DNA of 64,000 bases from Streptomyces canus (GTDB lineage: Bacteria > Actinomycetota > Actinomycetes > Streptomycetales > Streptomycetaceae). Below the pieces are notes generated by a model. That model saw nothing but the letters and a program-made list of their open reading frames with translations, was not told where the DNA came from and did not search any database. The translations under genes and the position numbers were made by a program. The stretch is from NCBI RefSeq assembly GCF_041435015.1, contig NZ_CP107989.1:8184001-8248000 (forward strand), in the 5' to 3' direction. Numbering within the stretch: the first letter of the stretch is position 1; each line of letters starts with the position of its first letter. This document shows, one piece after another, positions 1 to 8,328 of this stretch.

Positions 1-1153
1 TGGGCGCGTATGTCCACTCCACACTCGGGCGAAGCTTCTTGCGCACGATTGTCGCGCTGCCGTCGTGCACTCGTTCCCGGCCTCCCCGTGCATACAGGCA
101 CGTGCCCACCACGAAACCCGCGACGACACGTTGCCACTGCTCTCCGCCGATCGCGCAGGTATGGCTCAGACAGACCTCCAGGATGTCCCAGAGCTGTGTC
201 CTGTCGGGCAGTCGCAGTGCCAGATTGTTTCGGTTGCCGTTCTCGGTATCACGTCCTTGGTCGATCAGGTCATGAGCGAGTACGGCGACCATCGTGGTTT
301 CGTCGACGATCTTCCGAAAACGTTCCGAGCTGTCGTCCTGGACGGTATAGATGTGCACCCCGATGTCGGCGCCCCTGATGCGGATGTACTCCTCGGTGTC
401 GAAGAGATCGGGCAGTTGGAGGATTCCGGTCAGGTTGTCGACGAGCTGAACCGCGCCGCACTCCATCTGCGCAGCAACTACCAGTTCGCCTTCTTGCCCG
501 TGCAGCCGCACGCATTGCCGGGAAGCGACCACTGCATCCCGGGCGAGCCGGCTGATCTCCTGCACATGCGGCGTGGTTCCGGCGTAATACTCGCTGACTC
601 CCGCCAGTACGCCCCACAGGAACGTGGTCTTGGCTTCGAGTGCGGTGCTCGACTCGGGTGCGGTGCACAGAGCGGTGAAGAGACCCGCCATCTCCATCGC
701 GAAGGAATAGTGAGCCGTATGACCCACGGCTCGTTGGCACCACTGCTGGGCCCGGTCGACGGAGAGCTCTCCCCGTACGCCGATCAGCGGCGGGGTCTCC
801 GAGCTGCGCATCAGCCGGTCGTACGCGAGGGTCAACAGCCCACCCGTGTCCCTGCCGAGGAGGGACTGCCAGTTCACCTGCCGTTGCTCACGGCGCAATA
901 GTGCACGTACGGCCCGGAGGCCGGGAGGCCGAACCGCATCGAGATGCGAGCTGGGCGACCTCAGTGCGGATCGACTGCCATTGGCGGTCTCCGCCTCGAT
1001 CGCATGGCAGAGCATTCCGGACAATGTCATGGCGTGCGGATCGGTGAGGAGAGAGTCAACCGAATTCCGCCACTTCGCGGGTTCGAGCCTCGATATGACC
1101 TGACCATGAGTTCCAGGGCTCAGGGCGCCCGTCAAGCCCGCCAGATCACTCAC
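1..1153 (-). CDS. Partial terpene-synthase-like protein (runs off left edge)
   Basis: This frame is open from a GTG at 1153 to the window edge (about 384 residues, C-terminus missing). The GTG has a GAGGGAG ribosome site about 7 nt upstream. The product is mostly helical. Near its visible C-terminal third it has EEYIRIR-GADIG, which resembles the R-x-x-T-x-G pyrophosphate-sensor segment of bacterial class I terpene synthases. About 35 residues later HDLIDQGRD, followed by NNLAL, sits where the metal-binding NDxxSxxxE motif and HNLV would be. The canonical N, S and E are replaced by H, D and D, and no clear DDxxD is seen; FLWGVLAGVSEYY occupies roughly that place. A catalytic role is therefore doubtful. 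Codons such as CAA, ATA, AGT and ACT are commoner than in neighbouring genes, suggesting acquisition. The reading frame is solid; the family is an inference from motif spacing. Confidence 0.6.
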   Translation of the reverse strand, partial: MSDLAGLTGALSPGTHGQVISRLEPAKWRNSVDSLLTDPHAMTLSGMLCHAIEAETANGSRSALRSPSSHLDAVRPPGLRAVRALLRREQRQVNWQSLLGRDTGGLLTLAYDRLMRSSETPPLIGVRGELSVDRAQQWCQRAVGHTAHYSFAMEMAGLFTALCTAPESSTALEAKTTFLWGVLAGVSEYYAGTTPHVQEISRLARDAVVASRQCVRLHGQEGELVVAAQMECGAVQLVDNLTGILQLPDLFDTEEYIRIRGADIGVHIYTVQDDSSERFRKIVDETTMVAVLAHDLIDQGRDTENGNRNNLALRLPDRTQLWDILEVCLSHTCAIGGEQWQRVVAGFVVGTCLYARGGRERVHDGSATIVRKKLRPSVEWTYAP

Positions 1154-2319
1154 CTGACGCTCCCTCTGCTCGGAGCCCGCCTCCCCTGGTGCGCCTGTGT
1201 TTGTGAATCGCCTTGTGCGACGATAGGCCGGAAAAGAGCCCCATACTGTGCATCCACGCATAAGGTATCGGGGACGAGGTAATACTCATCGTGCTGATCT
1301 CCCGTCGCGTATTCAAGACCTGGAATGATCAGTCCCTTTCAGGTCCTTCGGCTTGGGTAGAACACGGGATCAGAGGCGTTCCGGGGTGTTCGGGACGCGA
1401 GGGGCGCATGTCACGGCCAGGGTGACGTGTGCCGACCGAGGTGAGCGTGCCCGATCAGTGGAACGGCCCAGGCAACTCGCCTGGGGCAAAGTCATTCATG
1501 CTGCCCTCCGGGTGGCGGAGTCGACCAAGTCCATGAACTACGCGTTGTGTTCCATACGCTGCGACCGCAGCGTGGCTGAACTGGTGCATGAACCAGGCCT
1601 CGTCAACTGCGCGCGGCGGCAGCCGGGCGGTGCGGAGAGTCAGTGGCCACCACCGCCACGACAGCGTTGTCGCAGGCGAGGTCGTGGATCATCCCTACCT
1701 TCCAGTGCCGCCGTGGGTTTCGTCAACGGTGCGGGGCGAGTTGGCGCTGGTGTGAGGCACCGTGACGGGTCGATGCGCGGGGCATGTCGGGTGGGAGCCG
1801 GGTCACTGTTCTCGGTGACATTCCGGACAGCCCGGTCGGGAGGACGCAGGCGCTCGCCCCGGGCGCATTCGCACTAGTGTACGGCCGTGTCGACCGCATC
1901 GGTACGGTGCGCGGAGCACGTACCCGAGCCGCACCGCCGACCATCGCAGGCATCCGGCCACCATCCTCACGGGCCCGGGTGCGACACCGCTCATGCCGGC
2001 AATTCACCTGACAGCCCACCACTTCGCACCATGCGACGATTTCCGGCCGTGCGAAAGGGGGCGCAGCCCCGGCGCACGGAGCGGATCCCCTGGCCGCCGG
2101 ATGCACGGCCGCGCATTCCAGCCTGTCGGTGCGCCGCGGGTACCACCGTCGTTTGCGGCTGTTGGGAAGCAAGTTCGTCCGGGGACGGGCCGTCCCACTC
2201 GAGCGCCCAGGACGTGACCATGGTTCAGTGCGAGGGTGGGACATCGGGGCCGCGTCCCATCGCCGTCAAGGGTAAAAACTCGTTGGGACGGATTCCGTGC
2301 GGTTGGCAGGATGAGGCTC
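1154..2319. other. Intergenic stretch without a supported gene
   Basis: About 1.2 kb between the partial gene on the minus strand and the acetyltransferase. Open frames exist in several phases but are Arg/Pro/Gly-rich, lack ribosome sites and show no recognisable family. The strong third-position GC bias of the rest of the window is missing from any one frame. It may be decayed accessory DNA plus the divergent control regions of its two neighbours. Confidence 0.5.
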
Positions 2320-2901
2320 ATGCCGTACCTCACCCGCTCGGTCCTCGCGCCAGGCGCCCTCTCCAGCACCGTGCAACCCACCCTCCCCACCGGTGACGGT
2401 CTGCTCCTGCGCCCCTGGCGGGCCGAGGACGCGCCCGCGGTCCACGCCGCGTTCCAGGACCCGGTGATGCACCAGTGGCACGCCCGTGCCGCCGACTCCG
2501 TGGACGAGGTCGGCGGCTGGATCGAGGAGTGGCGGGAGGCCTGGGCCCAGGAGAAGACCGCTCAGTGGGCCGTGGTGGACGCGGACACCGAGCTGCTGCT
2601 CGGCCGGGTGGCGCTGCGAGAGATCAATCTCGACGACGGGCAGGCCGAGATGGCGTACTGGACGACCGCGGAGGCGCGTGGGCGGGGTGTCGCGGCGCGT
2701 GCCACGGTCGTCCTGTCCCGCTGGGCCCTCGACGACATCGGGTTCCATCGCCTCGAGCTCATGCACGCCGTCCGGAATGAGGCCTCGTGTCGTGTCGCGA
2801 CCAAGACGGGCTTCGTTCTGGAAGGGACCAAGCGCAGTGCGGTCCTGCATCCGGACGGTTGGCATGACATGCATCTGCACGCGCGTGTCCGGGGTGACTG
2901 A
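2320..2901 (+). CDS. GNAT N-acetyltransferase (RimJ/RimL type)
   Basis: A 193-residue acetyltransferase transferring acetyl from acetyl-CoA to an amine, probably a protein N-terminus or small molecule. The N-terminal strand (LLLRPWRAEDA) is typical of the RimJ/RimL group. The acetyl-CoA loop is seen around EARGRGVAARA, followed by the helix and the FHRLELMHAVRNEASCRVATKTGF segment that marks this subgroup. The ATG at 2320 is preferred, with GGCAGG about 9 nt upstream; an in-frame ATG at 2311 is also possible. It converges on the permease across a paired hairpin region. The substrate cannot be told from sequence. Confidence 0.85.
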   Translation: MPYLTRSVLAPGALSSTVQPTLPTGDGLLLRPWRAEDAPAVHAAFQDPVMHQWHARAADSVDEVGGWIEEWREAWAQEKTAQWAVVDADTELLLGRVALREINLDDGQAEMAYWTTAEARGRGVAARATVVLSRWALDDIGFHRLELMHAVRNEASCRVATKTGFVLEGTKRSAVLHPDGWHDMHLHARVRGD

Positions 2902-2912
2902 GGGGCCGCCAC

Positions 2913-2949
2913 GGCGGACCTACGGGGGTCCGCCAAGGGGCTGCGCCCC
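2913..2949. terminator. Double hairpin between convergent genes
   Basis: GGCGGACC (2913-2920) pairs with GGTCCGCC (2927-2934). GGGGC-TGC-GCCCC follows at 2937-2949. The pair lies between convergent stop codons and is expected to end transcription in both directions. The second hairpin is a sequence type very common between Streptomyces genes. Confidence 0.7.
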
Positions 2950-4476
2950 CTACCCCCTCGGCGTACGCCCGCGAACCGCCCGCCATGCCACGCCCACTGC
3001 CAGCGTCGCGGCCAGGAACAGCACCGTGAACCACTGGAAGTACCAGTGCCCGCCCGCCGGGTCGTACACCTCTGCCCGGGGCCAGGCCAGGTTGACGGTC
3101 ATCAGGAGGCCGTAGAGGAGGGCCAGGGCGTTGACCGGGACGCCCCAGCGACCCAGGGAGAACAGGCGGGCGCCCGTCTCGTCCGTGCCCTCCGACGTGA
3201 ACTCCCCTCGCACGCGCCGGATCAGCAGCGGGCCCGTGACCATCGCGTACGCCAGGTAGAGCATCACGATGCAGGTCGTGCCGATCGCCAGGAACGCCTC
3301 CGGGGAGGCGAAGTTGAGCAGGAGGAGCGCGGCGGCCAGGATGCCGACGACCAGGGCGGGGGCGGTGGGCATGCCCGTGCGGGGGTTCACCCGCGCGAGG
3401 CGGCCCGCGAACGGCAGTTGGCCGTCGCGCGCCATGGAGAAGAGCATGCGGCAGGCCGCTGTCTGGATGGCGAGGGTGGCCACCGCGATCGCGACCACCA
3501 CGTCGGCCAGCAGGGCCTTGCCGACGCCGTCGCCCAGGCTGCTGGTGAGGACGTAGCTGAGGCCGTCGACCGACAGGTGCCCGTCGGTGAGGCTGGGGGC
3601 GGCGAGCAGGCCGCCCAGGACGAGCAGGCCGCCGAGCACGCCGGCCGCGCCGAGCGCCGTGAGGATCGTGCGGGGCGCGGTGCGGCGCGGAGCGTGTGTC
3701 TCCTCGCTCATCTCGCCCGCGCTGTCGAAGCCGATCATCACGTACGCCGCCGCGAACGAGCCCACCAACAGGGCCCCGAACAGGCCGCTCTGCGCGGCGC
3801 CCGTGGTGTGGAAGGTGATGCTCGGCGTGCGCTCGGAGTGGGTCAGCAGGAGCACGATGATCAGGACCGCGCCGATGATCTCGGCGGTGACGCCGACCCG
3901 GTTGATCAGGGACATCACACGGTTGTCGAGGACGTTCACGACGGTCGTCAGGACCAGCAGGATCACGCCGAGGAGTGCCGCGTTGGCCGCCCCGTCGGCC
4001 GAGGTCGGCGCCGGGTCGGTGCCGACCAGCTGGAAGCCGGACCAGATCGCGGGGAGCACCATCTGCAGGGCGAGTGCCGCCGCGGCGACCACGACGATCT
4101 GCCCGATCACCATGATCCAGCCGGCGAACCAGCCGAAGGCCGGGGTGGAGAGGCGGGACGACCACTGGTAGATCGCGCCGGACAGCGGGTAGCGCGCCGC
4201 CAGTTCCGCGAAGCAGGCCGCCACCAGCAGCTGCCCGACCAGTACCACCGGCCAGGCCCAGAAGAAGACGGGGCCGCCGAACGCGTACCCGAAGGCGAAG
4301 AACTGGAAGACGGTCGTCAGGACCGAGATGAAGGAGAACCCGGCCGCGAAGGACGCGTACCGGCCCAGGCTCCGGTGCAGTTCCTGCTGGTAGCCGAACT
4401 CGGTGAGGGTGCGGTCGTCGGGGGCGGGGGAGTGCGGAGGATCGGGACGGACGTCGGAGGGGCTGGCTGTCGTCAC
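2950..4476 (-). CDS. APC-family amino acid permease
   Basis: A 508-residue integral membrane transporter of the amino acid-polyamine-organocation superfamily with about 12 hydrophobic segments. After a hydrophilic N-terminus, FGYQQELHRSLGRYASFA leads into the first membrane helix, as is usual for APC permeases of the GABA/choline/amino-acid subgroup. SGAIYQW and the later VIGFDSAGEMSEET segment match substrate-site regions of that subgroup. The GTG at 4476 was chosen because GGCAGG lies about 8 nt upstream; an ATG at 4500 has no ribosome site. It is divergent from padR. The substrate is unknown: amino acid or amine, probably uptake. Confidence 0.85.
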   Translation of the reverse strand: MTTASPSDVRPDPPHSPAPDDRTLTEFGYQQELHRSLGRYASFAAGFSFISVLTTVFQFFAFGYAFGGPVFFWAWPVVLVGQLLVAACFAELAARYPLSGAIYQWSSRLSTPAFGWFAGWIMVIGQIVVVAAAALALQMVLPAIWSGFQLVGTDPAPTSADGAANAALLGVILLVLTTVVNVLDNRVMSLINRVGVTAEIIGAVLIIVLLLTHSERTPSITFHTTGAAQSGLFGALLVGSFAAAYVMIGFDSAGEMSEETHAPRRTAPRTILTALGAAGVLGGLLVLGGLLAAPSLTDGHLSVDGLSYVLTSSLGDGVGKALLADVVVAIAVATLAIQTAACRMLFSMARDGQLPFAGRLARVNPRTGMPTAPALVVGILAAALLLLNFASPEAFLAIGTTCIVMLYLAYAMVTGPLLIRRVRGEFTSEGTDETGARLFSLGRWGVPVNALALLYGLLMTVNLAWPRAEVYDPAGGHWYFQWFTVLFLAATLAVGVAWRAVRGRTPRG

Positions 4477-4640
4477 GGCGGCACCTGCCTTCGGCGGCAT
4501 GAGAGCGGAGAGCGGAACAGCGGTGCGGGAGCTGAATTCCTGTCGGGTGACAGAAATTAAGGAGGCGCTGTTTCGGGTGCGTGACGCAGGCATGTCGAAG
4601 TGGCTCCCAAGTCCTCACGCTCTTGTGCCGGGCACCTAAA

Positions 4641-4687
4641 CGCGATACATCGTGTCTATTGACCGCCCTTGTGGGTCGCGATATGTT
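4641..4687 (+). promoter_or_regulatory. padR promoter with repeat operator
   Basis: TTGACC (4659-4664), a 17-nt spacer and TATGTT (4682-4687) form a good housekeeping-type promoter for padR. A near-identical decamer occurs twice: CGCGATACAT at 4641-4650 upstream of the -35, and CGCGATATGT at 4677-4686 over the -10. This fits autorepression by PadR, which is inferred. Confidence 0.55.
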
Positions 4688-4732
4688 CGGTCACGGATAT
4701 TCGGGTACGAGGTTCGGATGGGAGGTGGAGTC

Positions 4733-5323
4733 ATGGGGCGCCGCAAGCTCCGCAACCCCCTGGCGCTCGCCGTGCTGGCGACGCTGTGGCAGAAGCCGAT
4801 GCATCCCTACGAGATCGCCCAGACCCTGCGCCGCCAGGGCAAGGACGCCAGCACGAAGATCAACTACGGCTCGCTCTACACCGTCGTCCAGAGCCTGGAG
4901 AAACACGGGTTCGTCGAGGTCACGGACGTGGAGCGGCAGGGCAACCGGCCCGAGCGGACCGTCTACGGCATCACCGCGGCCGGGCGCCAGGAGATGACCG
5001 AGTGGATGTCGGACCTGGTCGCCTTCCCGGCCAAGGAGTACCCGATCTTCGAGACCGCGCTCTCGCTGCTCGGCGTGCTGCACCCCGACGAGGTGGTGCC
5101 GCTGCTGGAGCAACGGCTCGACGCCCTGGAGGTACAGATCGCCGGCGGCCGAGGCGCCCTGGAGAAGCTCTACGAGACGCTGCCCCGGCTCTTCCTCGTG
5201 GAGAACGAGTACCAGCTCCACATGGTCGAGGCGGAGGCGGCGTGGGTCCGCGGCTTCCTCGGCGAACTCAGAGAGGGCAGGCTGCCCGGCATCGAGGAGT
5301 GGAAGGCGTTCCACGCACCATGA
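4733..5323 (+). CDS. PadR-family transcriptional regulator
   Basis: A 196-residue PadR-family repressor: N-terminal winged helix (residues about 5-85, with the LAVLATLWQKPMHPYEIA start typical of the family and the wing around VTDVERQGNRPERTVY), then a C-terminal helical dimerisation region (Vir_C type). The ATG at 4733 follows a strong GGAGGTGGAG site. The DrrAB-type exporter genes lie directly downstream on the same strand, as in many PadR-controlled drug exporters. It probably represses itself and the exporter until a ligand binds. Confidence 0.9.
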   Translation: MGRRKLRNPLALAVLATLWQKPMHPYEIAQTLRRQGKDASTKINYGSLYTVVQSLEKHGFVEVTDVERQGNRPERTVYGITAAGRQEMTEWMSDLVAFPAKEYPIFETALSLLGVLHPDEVVPLLEQRLDALEVQIAGGRGALEKLYETLPRLFLVENEYQLHMVEAEAAWVRGFLGELREGRLPGIEEWKAFHAP

Positions 5324-5335
5324 CCTGACGAGAAC

Positions 5336-5374
5336 AGGCCCCGGCACGGCTGTTGCAGCAGCCCGCCGGGGCCT
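5336..5374 (+). terminator. Branched hairpin after padR
   Basis: AGGCCCCGGC (5336-5345) pairs perfectly with GCCGGGGCCT (5365-5374). A second helix GGCTG/CAGCC sits inside the loop. It lies just past the padR stop and would reduce read-through into the exporter genes, implying they also have their own promoter. Confidence 0.65.
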
Positions 5375-5509
5375 CGAACCCCGAACTGAATCCGCTCTGA
5401 GGCACATCCAGGCGATCGAGGTGCGGCATGCCCAGGATAGCCCGGTGCTCCTCACGCGGATCAGTTGTCATCCCTTCACCGGATCCGCTCACCCAGGAGG
5501 ACACCTGCC

Positions 5510-6499
5510 ATGAACACCCGTGCGCCCGCGATCGAGGCGCGTCAACTGATCAAGACCTACGGCGGTGAGGTCACCGCACTCAACGGCATCGACGTGGTCG
5601 TCGAGCGGGGCAGCGTCTTCGGCCTGCTCGGCCCGAACGGCGCCGGCAAGTCCACCACCGTCAAGATCCTCACCACCCTGGCCCGCCCCGACTCCGGCTC
5701 GGCCACCGTCGCGGGCCACGACGTGCTGCGCCACCCGGACCGGGTCCGCCGGGCCATCGGCGTGGTCGCCCAGGGCTCCGGCGCCGACCCGGTCGCCACC
5801 GGCCAGGAGAACCTCCGACTCCAGGGCAGGCTCTACGGCTTGCGGGGCGCCGCGCTCGAACGCCGGGTGGACGAGCTCCTCGACCGCTTCACGCTCACCG
5901 ACGCCGCCCGGCGCCCGGTCAAGGGCTACTCCGGTGGCATGCGACGCCGACTCGACGTCGCCCTCGGCCTGGTGCACCGCCCCGAGGTGCTCTTCCTCGA
6001 CGAGCCGACCACCGGACTCGACCCCGAGGCCCGCAGCGCGATGTGGGACGAGATCGGCCGGCTCGCCGGTGAGGAGGGGCTGACGATCCTGCTCACCACG
6101 CACTACCTCGAAGAGGCGGACCGGCTCGCCGAGCGTGTCGCCGTCGTCGACCGGGGCCGGATCGTCGTCGAGGGGACTCCGGACGCGCTGAAGGGCGAAC
6201 TGCGCGGTGACGCGGTGCACTTGGAGCTGAGCGAGCCGCTCGGCGACGCGGGCCGCACCCTGCTGACCGGCGCCCTGCACGGGGTGCCGGGCGTGCACGA
6301 GGTGCTGGCCGACGGGCACCGCGTCAGCGTCCGCGCCGACGACGGGGCCGCCGCCGTACCCGCCCTGCTCACCGCCCTGGAGCGGGCCGGGGTCAGGGTG
6401 GCCACCGTGACCGTCGCCCGTCCCTCACTCGACGACGTCTATCTGCGCTACGCGGGCCGCCGTTACGCGGAGGCCGAAGACCTGGTGGGTGCCCGATGA
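5510..6499 (+). CDS. DrrA-type ABC transporter ATP-binding protein
   Basis: A 329-residue cytoplasmic ATPase of the daunorubicin-resistance (DrrA) family that energises export through the adjacent permease. Walker A GPNGAGKSTT, signature YSGGMRRRLD, Walker B VLFLDEPTTGLDP and switch His in TTHYLEEAD are all intact. The C-terminal about 100 residues form the DrrA-specific extension. The ATG at 5510 has CAGGAGG 9 nt upstream. Its stop overlaps the permease start by 4 nt, so the two are translationally coupled. With PadR upstream this is a drug- or metabolite-export unit; the substrate is unknown. Confidence 0.92.
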   Translation: MNTRAPAIEARQLIKTYGGEVTALNGIDVVVERGSVFGLLGPNGAGKSTTVKILTTLARPDSGSATVAGHDVLRHPDRVRRAIGVVAQGSGADPVATGQENLRLQGRLYGLRGAALERRVDELLDRFTLTDAARRPVKGYSGGMRRRLDVALGLVHRPEVLFLDEPTTGLDPEARSAMWDEIGRLAGEEGLTILLTTHYLEEADRLAERVAVVDRGRIVVEGTPDALKGELRGDAVHLELSEPLGDAGRTLLTGALHGVPGVHEVLADGHRVSVRADDGAAAVPALLTALERAGVRVATVTVARPSLDDVYLRYAGRRYAEAEDLVGAR

Positions 6500-7272
6500 G
6501 CATGGCCGTCTCCCAGACCTGGTACATGACGCAGCGTCAACTCATGGTGTTCGTACGGCAGCCCGCGTACGCGATCATCACCCTGGTCCAGCCGGTGATC
6601 TGGCTGTTCCTGTTCGGCAGCCTCTTCAGGAAGGTCGTCGAGCTCGGCGGCTTCGGCACCACGTCCTACCTGGACTATCTGGTCCCCGGTGTGGTGGTGA
6701 TGAGCGCGCTCGGCTCCAACATGTGGGCGGGGATGACCACCCTGGACGAGATCCAGCGCGGCACCCTCGACCGCTTCCTGACCACTCCGGTCAGCCGGGC
6801 CGCCCTGATGAACGGCAACGTCGTCAACAACGGCCTGGTCACCGCCTTCCAGTCGGTGGTCATCGTGCTGCTCGGGCTGCTGGGCGGCGCCGACTACCCG
6901 GGCGGAATCGCCGGGATCGCCGTGCTGGTCCTCGCCTCGGTGCTGCTGGGCACCGTCTTCGGGGCGCTGTCCAACGCGCTCGGCATGCTGGTGCGGGAAC
7001 GGGAGTCGATCATCGGGATCAACACCTTCCTGCTGCTCCCGCTCACCTTCCTGTCCAGCGCCTTCATGGCGCCCTCGCAGATGCCCTCCTGGATGCGGCA
7101 CATCGCCGACTTCAACCCGTTGAACTGGGCGATGGTGGCGGGCCGTTCGGCCCTGTCCGCGGACCCGGACTGGGGCGTGGTGCTGGGCCGCGGGGGAGCG
7201 CTGCTCGGGCTGGCGGTCGTGGCGGTGTGGCTGTCGATCCGGACCTTCCGGTCGTACCAGCGGTCGGTGTGA
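6496..7272 (+). CDS. DrrB-type ABC-2 transporter permease
   Basis: A 258-residue membrane subunit of the ABC-2 family with about six hydrophobic segments. The family signature occurs near the fifth helix region (LTFLSSAFMAPSQMPSWM, then FNPLNW). It begins inside the stop of the ATPase gene (ATGA) and should form the pore with two DrrA subunits. A strong hairpin follows the stop. Confidence 0.92.
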   Translation: MSMAVSQTWYMTQRQLMVFVRQPAYAIITLVQPVIWLFLFGSLFRKVVELGGFGTTSYLDYLVPGVVVMSALGSNMWAGMTTLDEIQRGTLDRFLTTPVSRAALMNGNVVNNGLVTAFQSVVIVLLGLLGGADYPGGIAGIAVLVLASVLLGTVFGALSNALGMLVRERESIIGINTFLLLPLTFLSSAFMAPSQMPSWMRHIADFNPLNWAMVAGRSALSADPDWGVVLGRGGALLGLAVVAVWLSIRTFRSYQRSV

Positions 7273-7275
7273 ACG

Positions 7276-7317
7276 CGCGAGAGGGGCGGCACCTTCGAAG
7301 GTGTCGCCCCTCTCGCG
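7276..7317 (+). terminator. Strong hairpin after drrB-like gene
   Basis: A 20-bp stem with one G-T pair (7276-7295 with 7298-7317) and a CG two-base centre lies 3 nt past the stop. The minus-strand reductase gene ends 72 nt further on, so the hairpin probably serves both directions. Confidence 0.85.
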
Positions 7318-7389
7318 GCCGAGCCCAAGCGGCCGCATGCCTGAAGCGGGACTGCGCTGAAGCAGCCGTACGGGAGAACGGCCGTACGC

Positions 7390-8235
7390 CTAAGCGGCCG
7401 GCGCCGCCCCCTCCTGCTCCGCCTCGATGCGCGCGTTCCAGTCCCGCTTGGAGGCCTGCCAGCCGTCCTCGTTGTGGCCCAGGCGCCAGTAGCCGGAGAT
7501 CGACAGGTCCTCGCGCGGGACACCGCGCTCGACGCGCAGCAGATGGCGCAGCTGCTTCACGAAGTGCGCCTCGCCGTGCACGAACGCGCACAGCCGGCCC
7601 TCCGGGAACTCCAGCGCGCGCACGGCCTCGACCAGCGACTCCCCGACCGGGCGGGAGCCGCGGTGCAGCCACACGACCTCCACGTCGGAGTCGATCTTCT
7701 GCTCCTCCGCGGGCCCGGAGACCTCGATGAAGGCGTGTGCCCGGGCGCCGTCGGGCAGCGACTCCAGGGAACGGGCGATCGCGGGCAGCGCGCTCTCGTC
7801 ACCGACGAGGAGATGCCAGTCGGCGTCCAGGTCGGGGGCGTAGGCGCCGCCCGGGCCCATGAAGCGCACGGTCTCACCGGGCTGGACGCGCACCGCCCAG
7901 GGGCCGGCGAGGCCCTCGTCGCCGTGGATCACGAAGTCCAGGGTGAGCTCGCGGTGTTCGGCGTCAAAGTGGCGCACGGTGTAGGTGCGGGTCACGGGCC
8001 ATTGCTCGCGCGGGAACTCCTCGCGGATCCGCTGTATGTCGAAGGGCTCGGGATAGGTCGCGCCCTCGGCCGGGAAAAGGATCTTGACGTAGTGGTCGGT
8101 GCAGGTGTCCGCCGCGAAGTCCGCGAGTCCGTCGCCGCCGAGCACCACGCGCTGCATGTGCGGGGTGAGGCGTTCGGTGCGGACGACCTGTGCGGAGTGA
8201 GGCTTCCGCGGCTTGCGTCCCGGTCCTTCTGCCAT
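7390..8235 (-). CDS. Siderophore-interacting protein (flavin-type ferric reductase)
   Basis: A 281-residue cytoplasmic flavoprotein of the SIP family (ViuB/YqjH-like), which releases iron from imported ferric siderophores by reduction. The FAD site RTYTVR is at about residue 82. The flavin-phosphate loop region is around VRFMGPGG. The C-terminal SIP domain ends with the family's ISGYWRLGHNEDGWQ-type segment. The ATG at 8235 follows GGGAGG. Upstream lies a TTAGG-N4-CCTAA iron box, so expression should rise under iron starvation through a DmdR/IdeR repressor. No siderophore biosynthesis gene is adjacent. Confidence 0.92.
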   Translation of the reverse strand: MAEGPGRKPRKPHSAQVVRTERLTPHMQRVVLGGDGLADFAADTCTDHYVKILFPAEGATYPEPFDIQRIREEFPREQWPVTRTYTVRHFDAEHRELTLDFVIHGDEGLAGPWAVRVQPGETVRFMGPGGAYAPDLDADWHLLVGDESALPAIARSLESLPDGARAHAFIEVSGPAEEQKIDSDVEVVWLHRGSRPVGESLVEAVRALEFPEGRLCAFVHGEAHFVKQLRHLLRVERGVPREDLSISGYWRLGHNEDGWQASKRDWNARIEAEQEGAAPAA

Positions 8236-8258
8236 GTCGGCCTCCCAATTCCCTACGC

Positions 8259-8272
8259 TTAGGCTTACCTAA
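8259..8272 (-). promoter_or_regulatory. Iron box (DmdR/IdeR-type operator)
   Basis: TTAGG-CTTA-CCTAA forms an inverted repeat 24 nt upstream of the SIP start, inside the longer TTAGGTAAGCCTAAG (minus strand). It resembles the actinobacterial DmdR/IdeR consensus, TTAGG..CCTAA. Repression by iron-loaded DmdR is inferred. Confidence 0.7.
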
Positions 8273-8328
8273 GTTAGCATCCACCCCCCTGGTGACGGCA
8301 TGCCACTCGTGGAAAGCGCGGGCAATAT

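Noticed and set aside
65..901. A 278-codon plus-strand frame at the left edge
   Set aside because: It is antisense to the better supported minus-strand frame, has no ribosome site and no recognisable family.
5268..5471. A small minus-strand ORF between padR and the drrA-like gene, with GAAGGG before an ATG at 5471
   Set aside because: Half of it overlaps the padR 3' end and the terminator hairpin, and the product resembles nothing known; probably chance.
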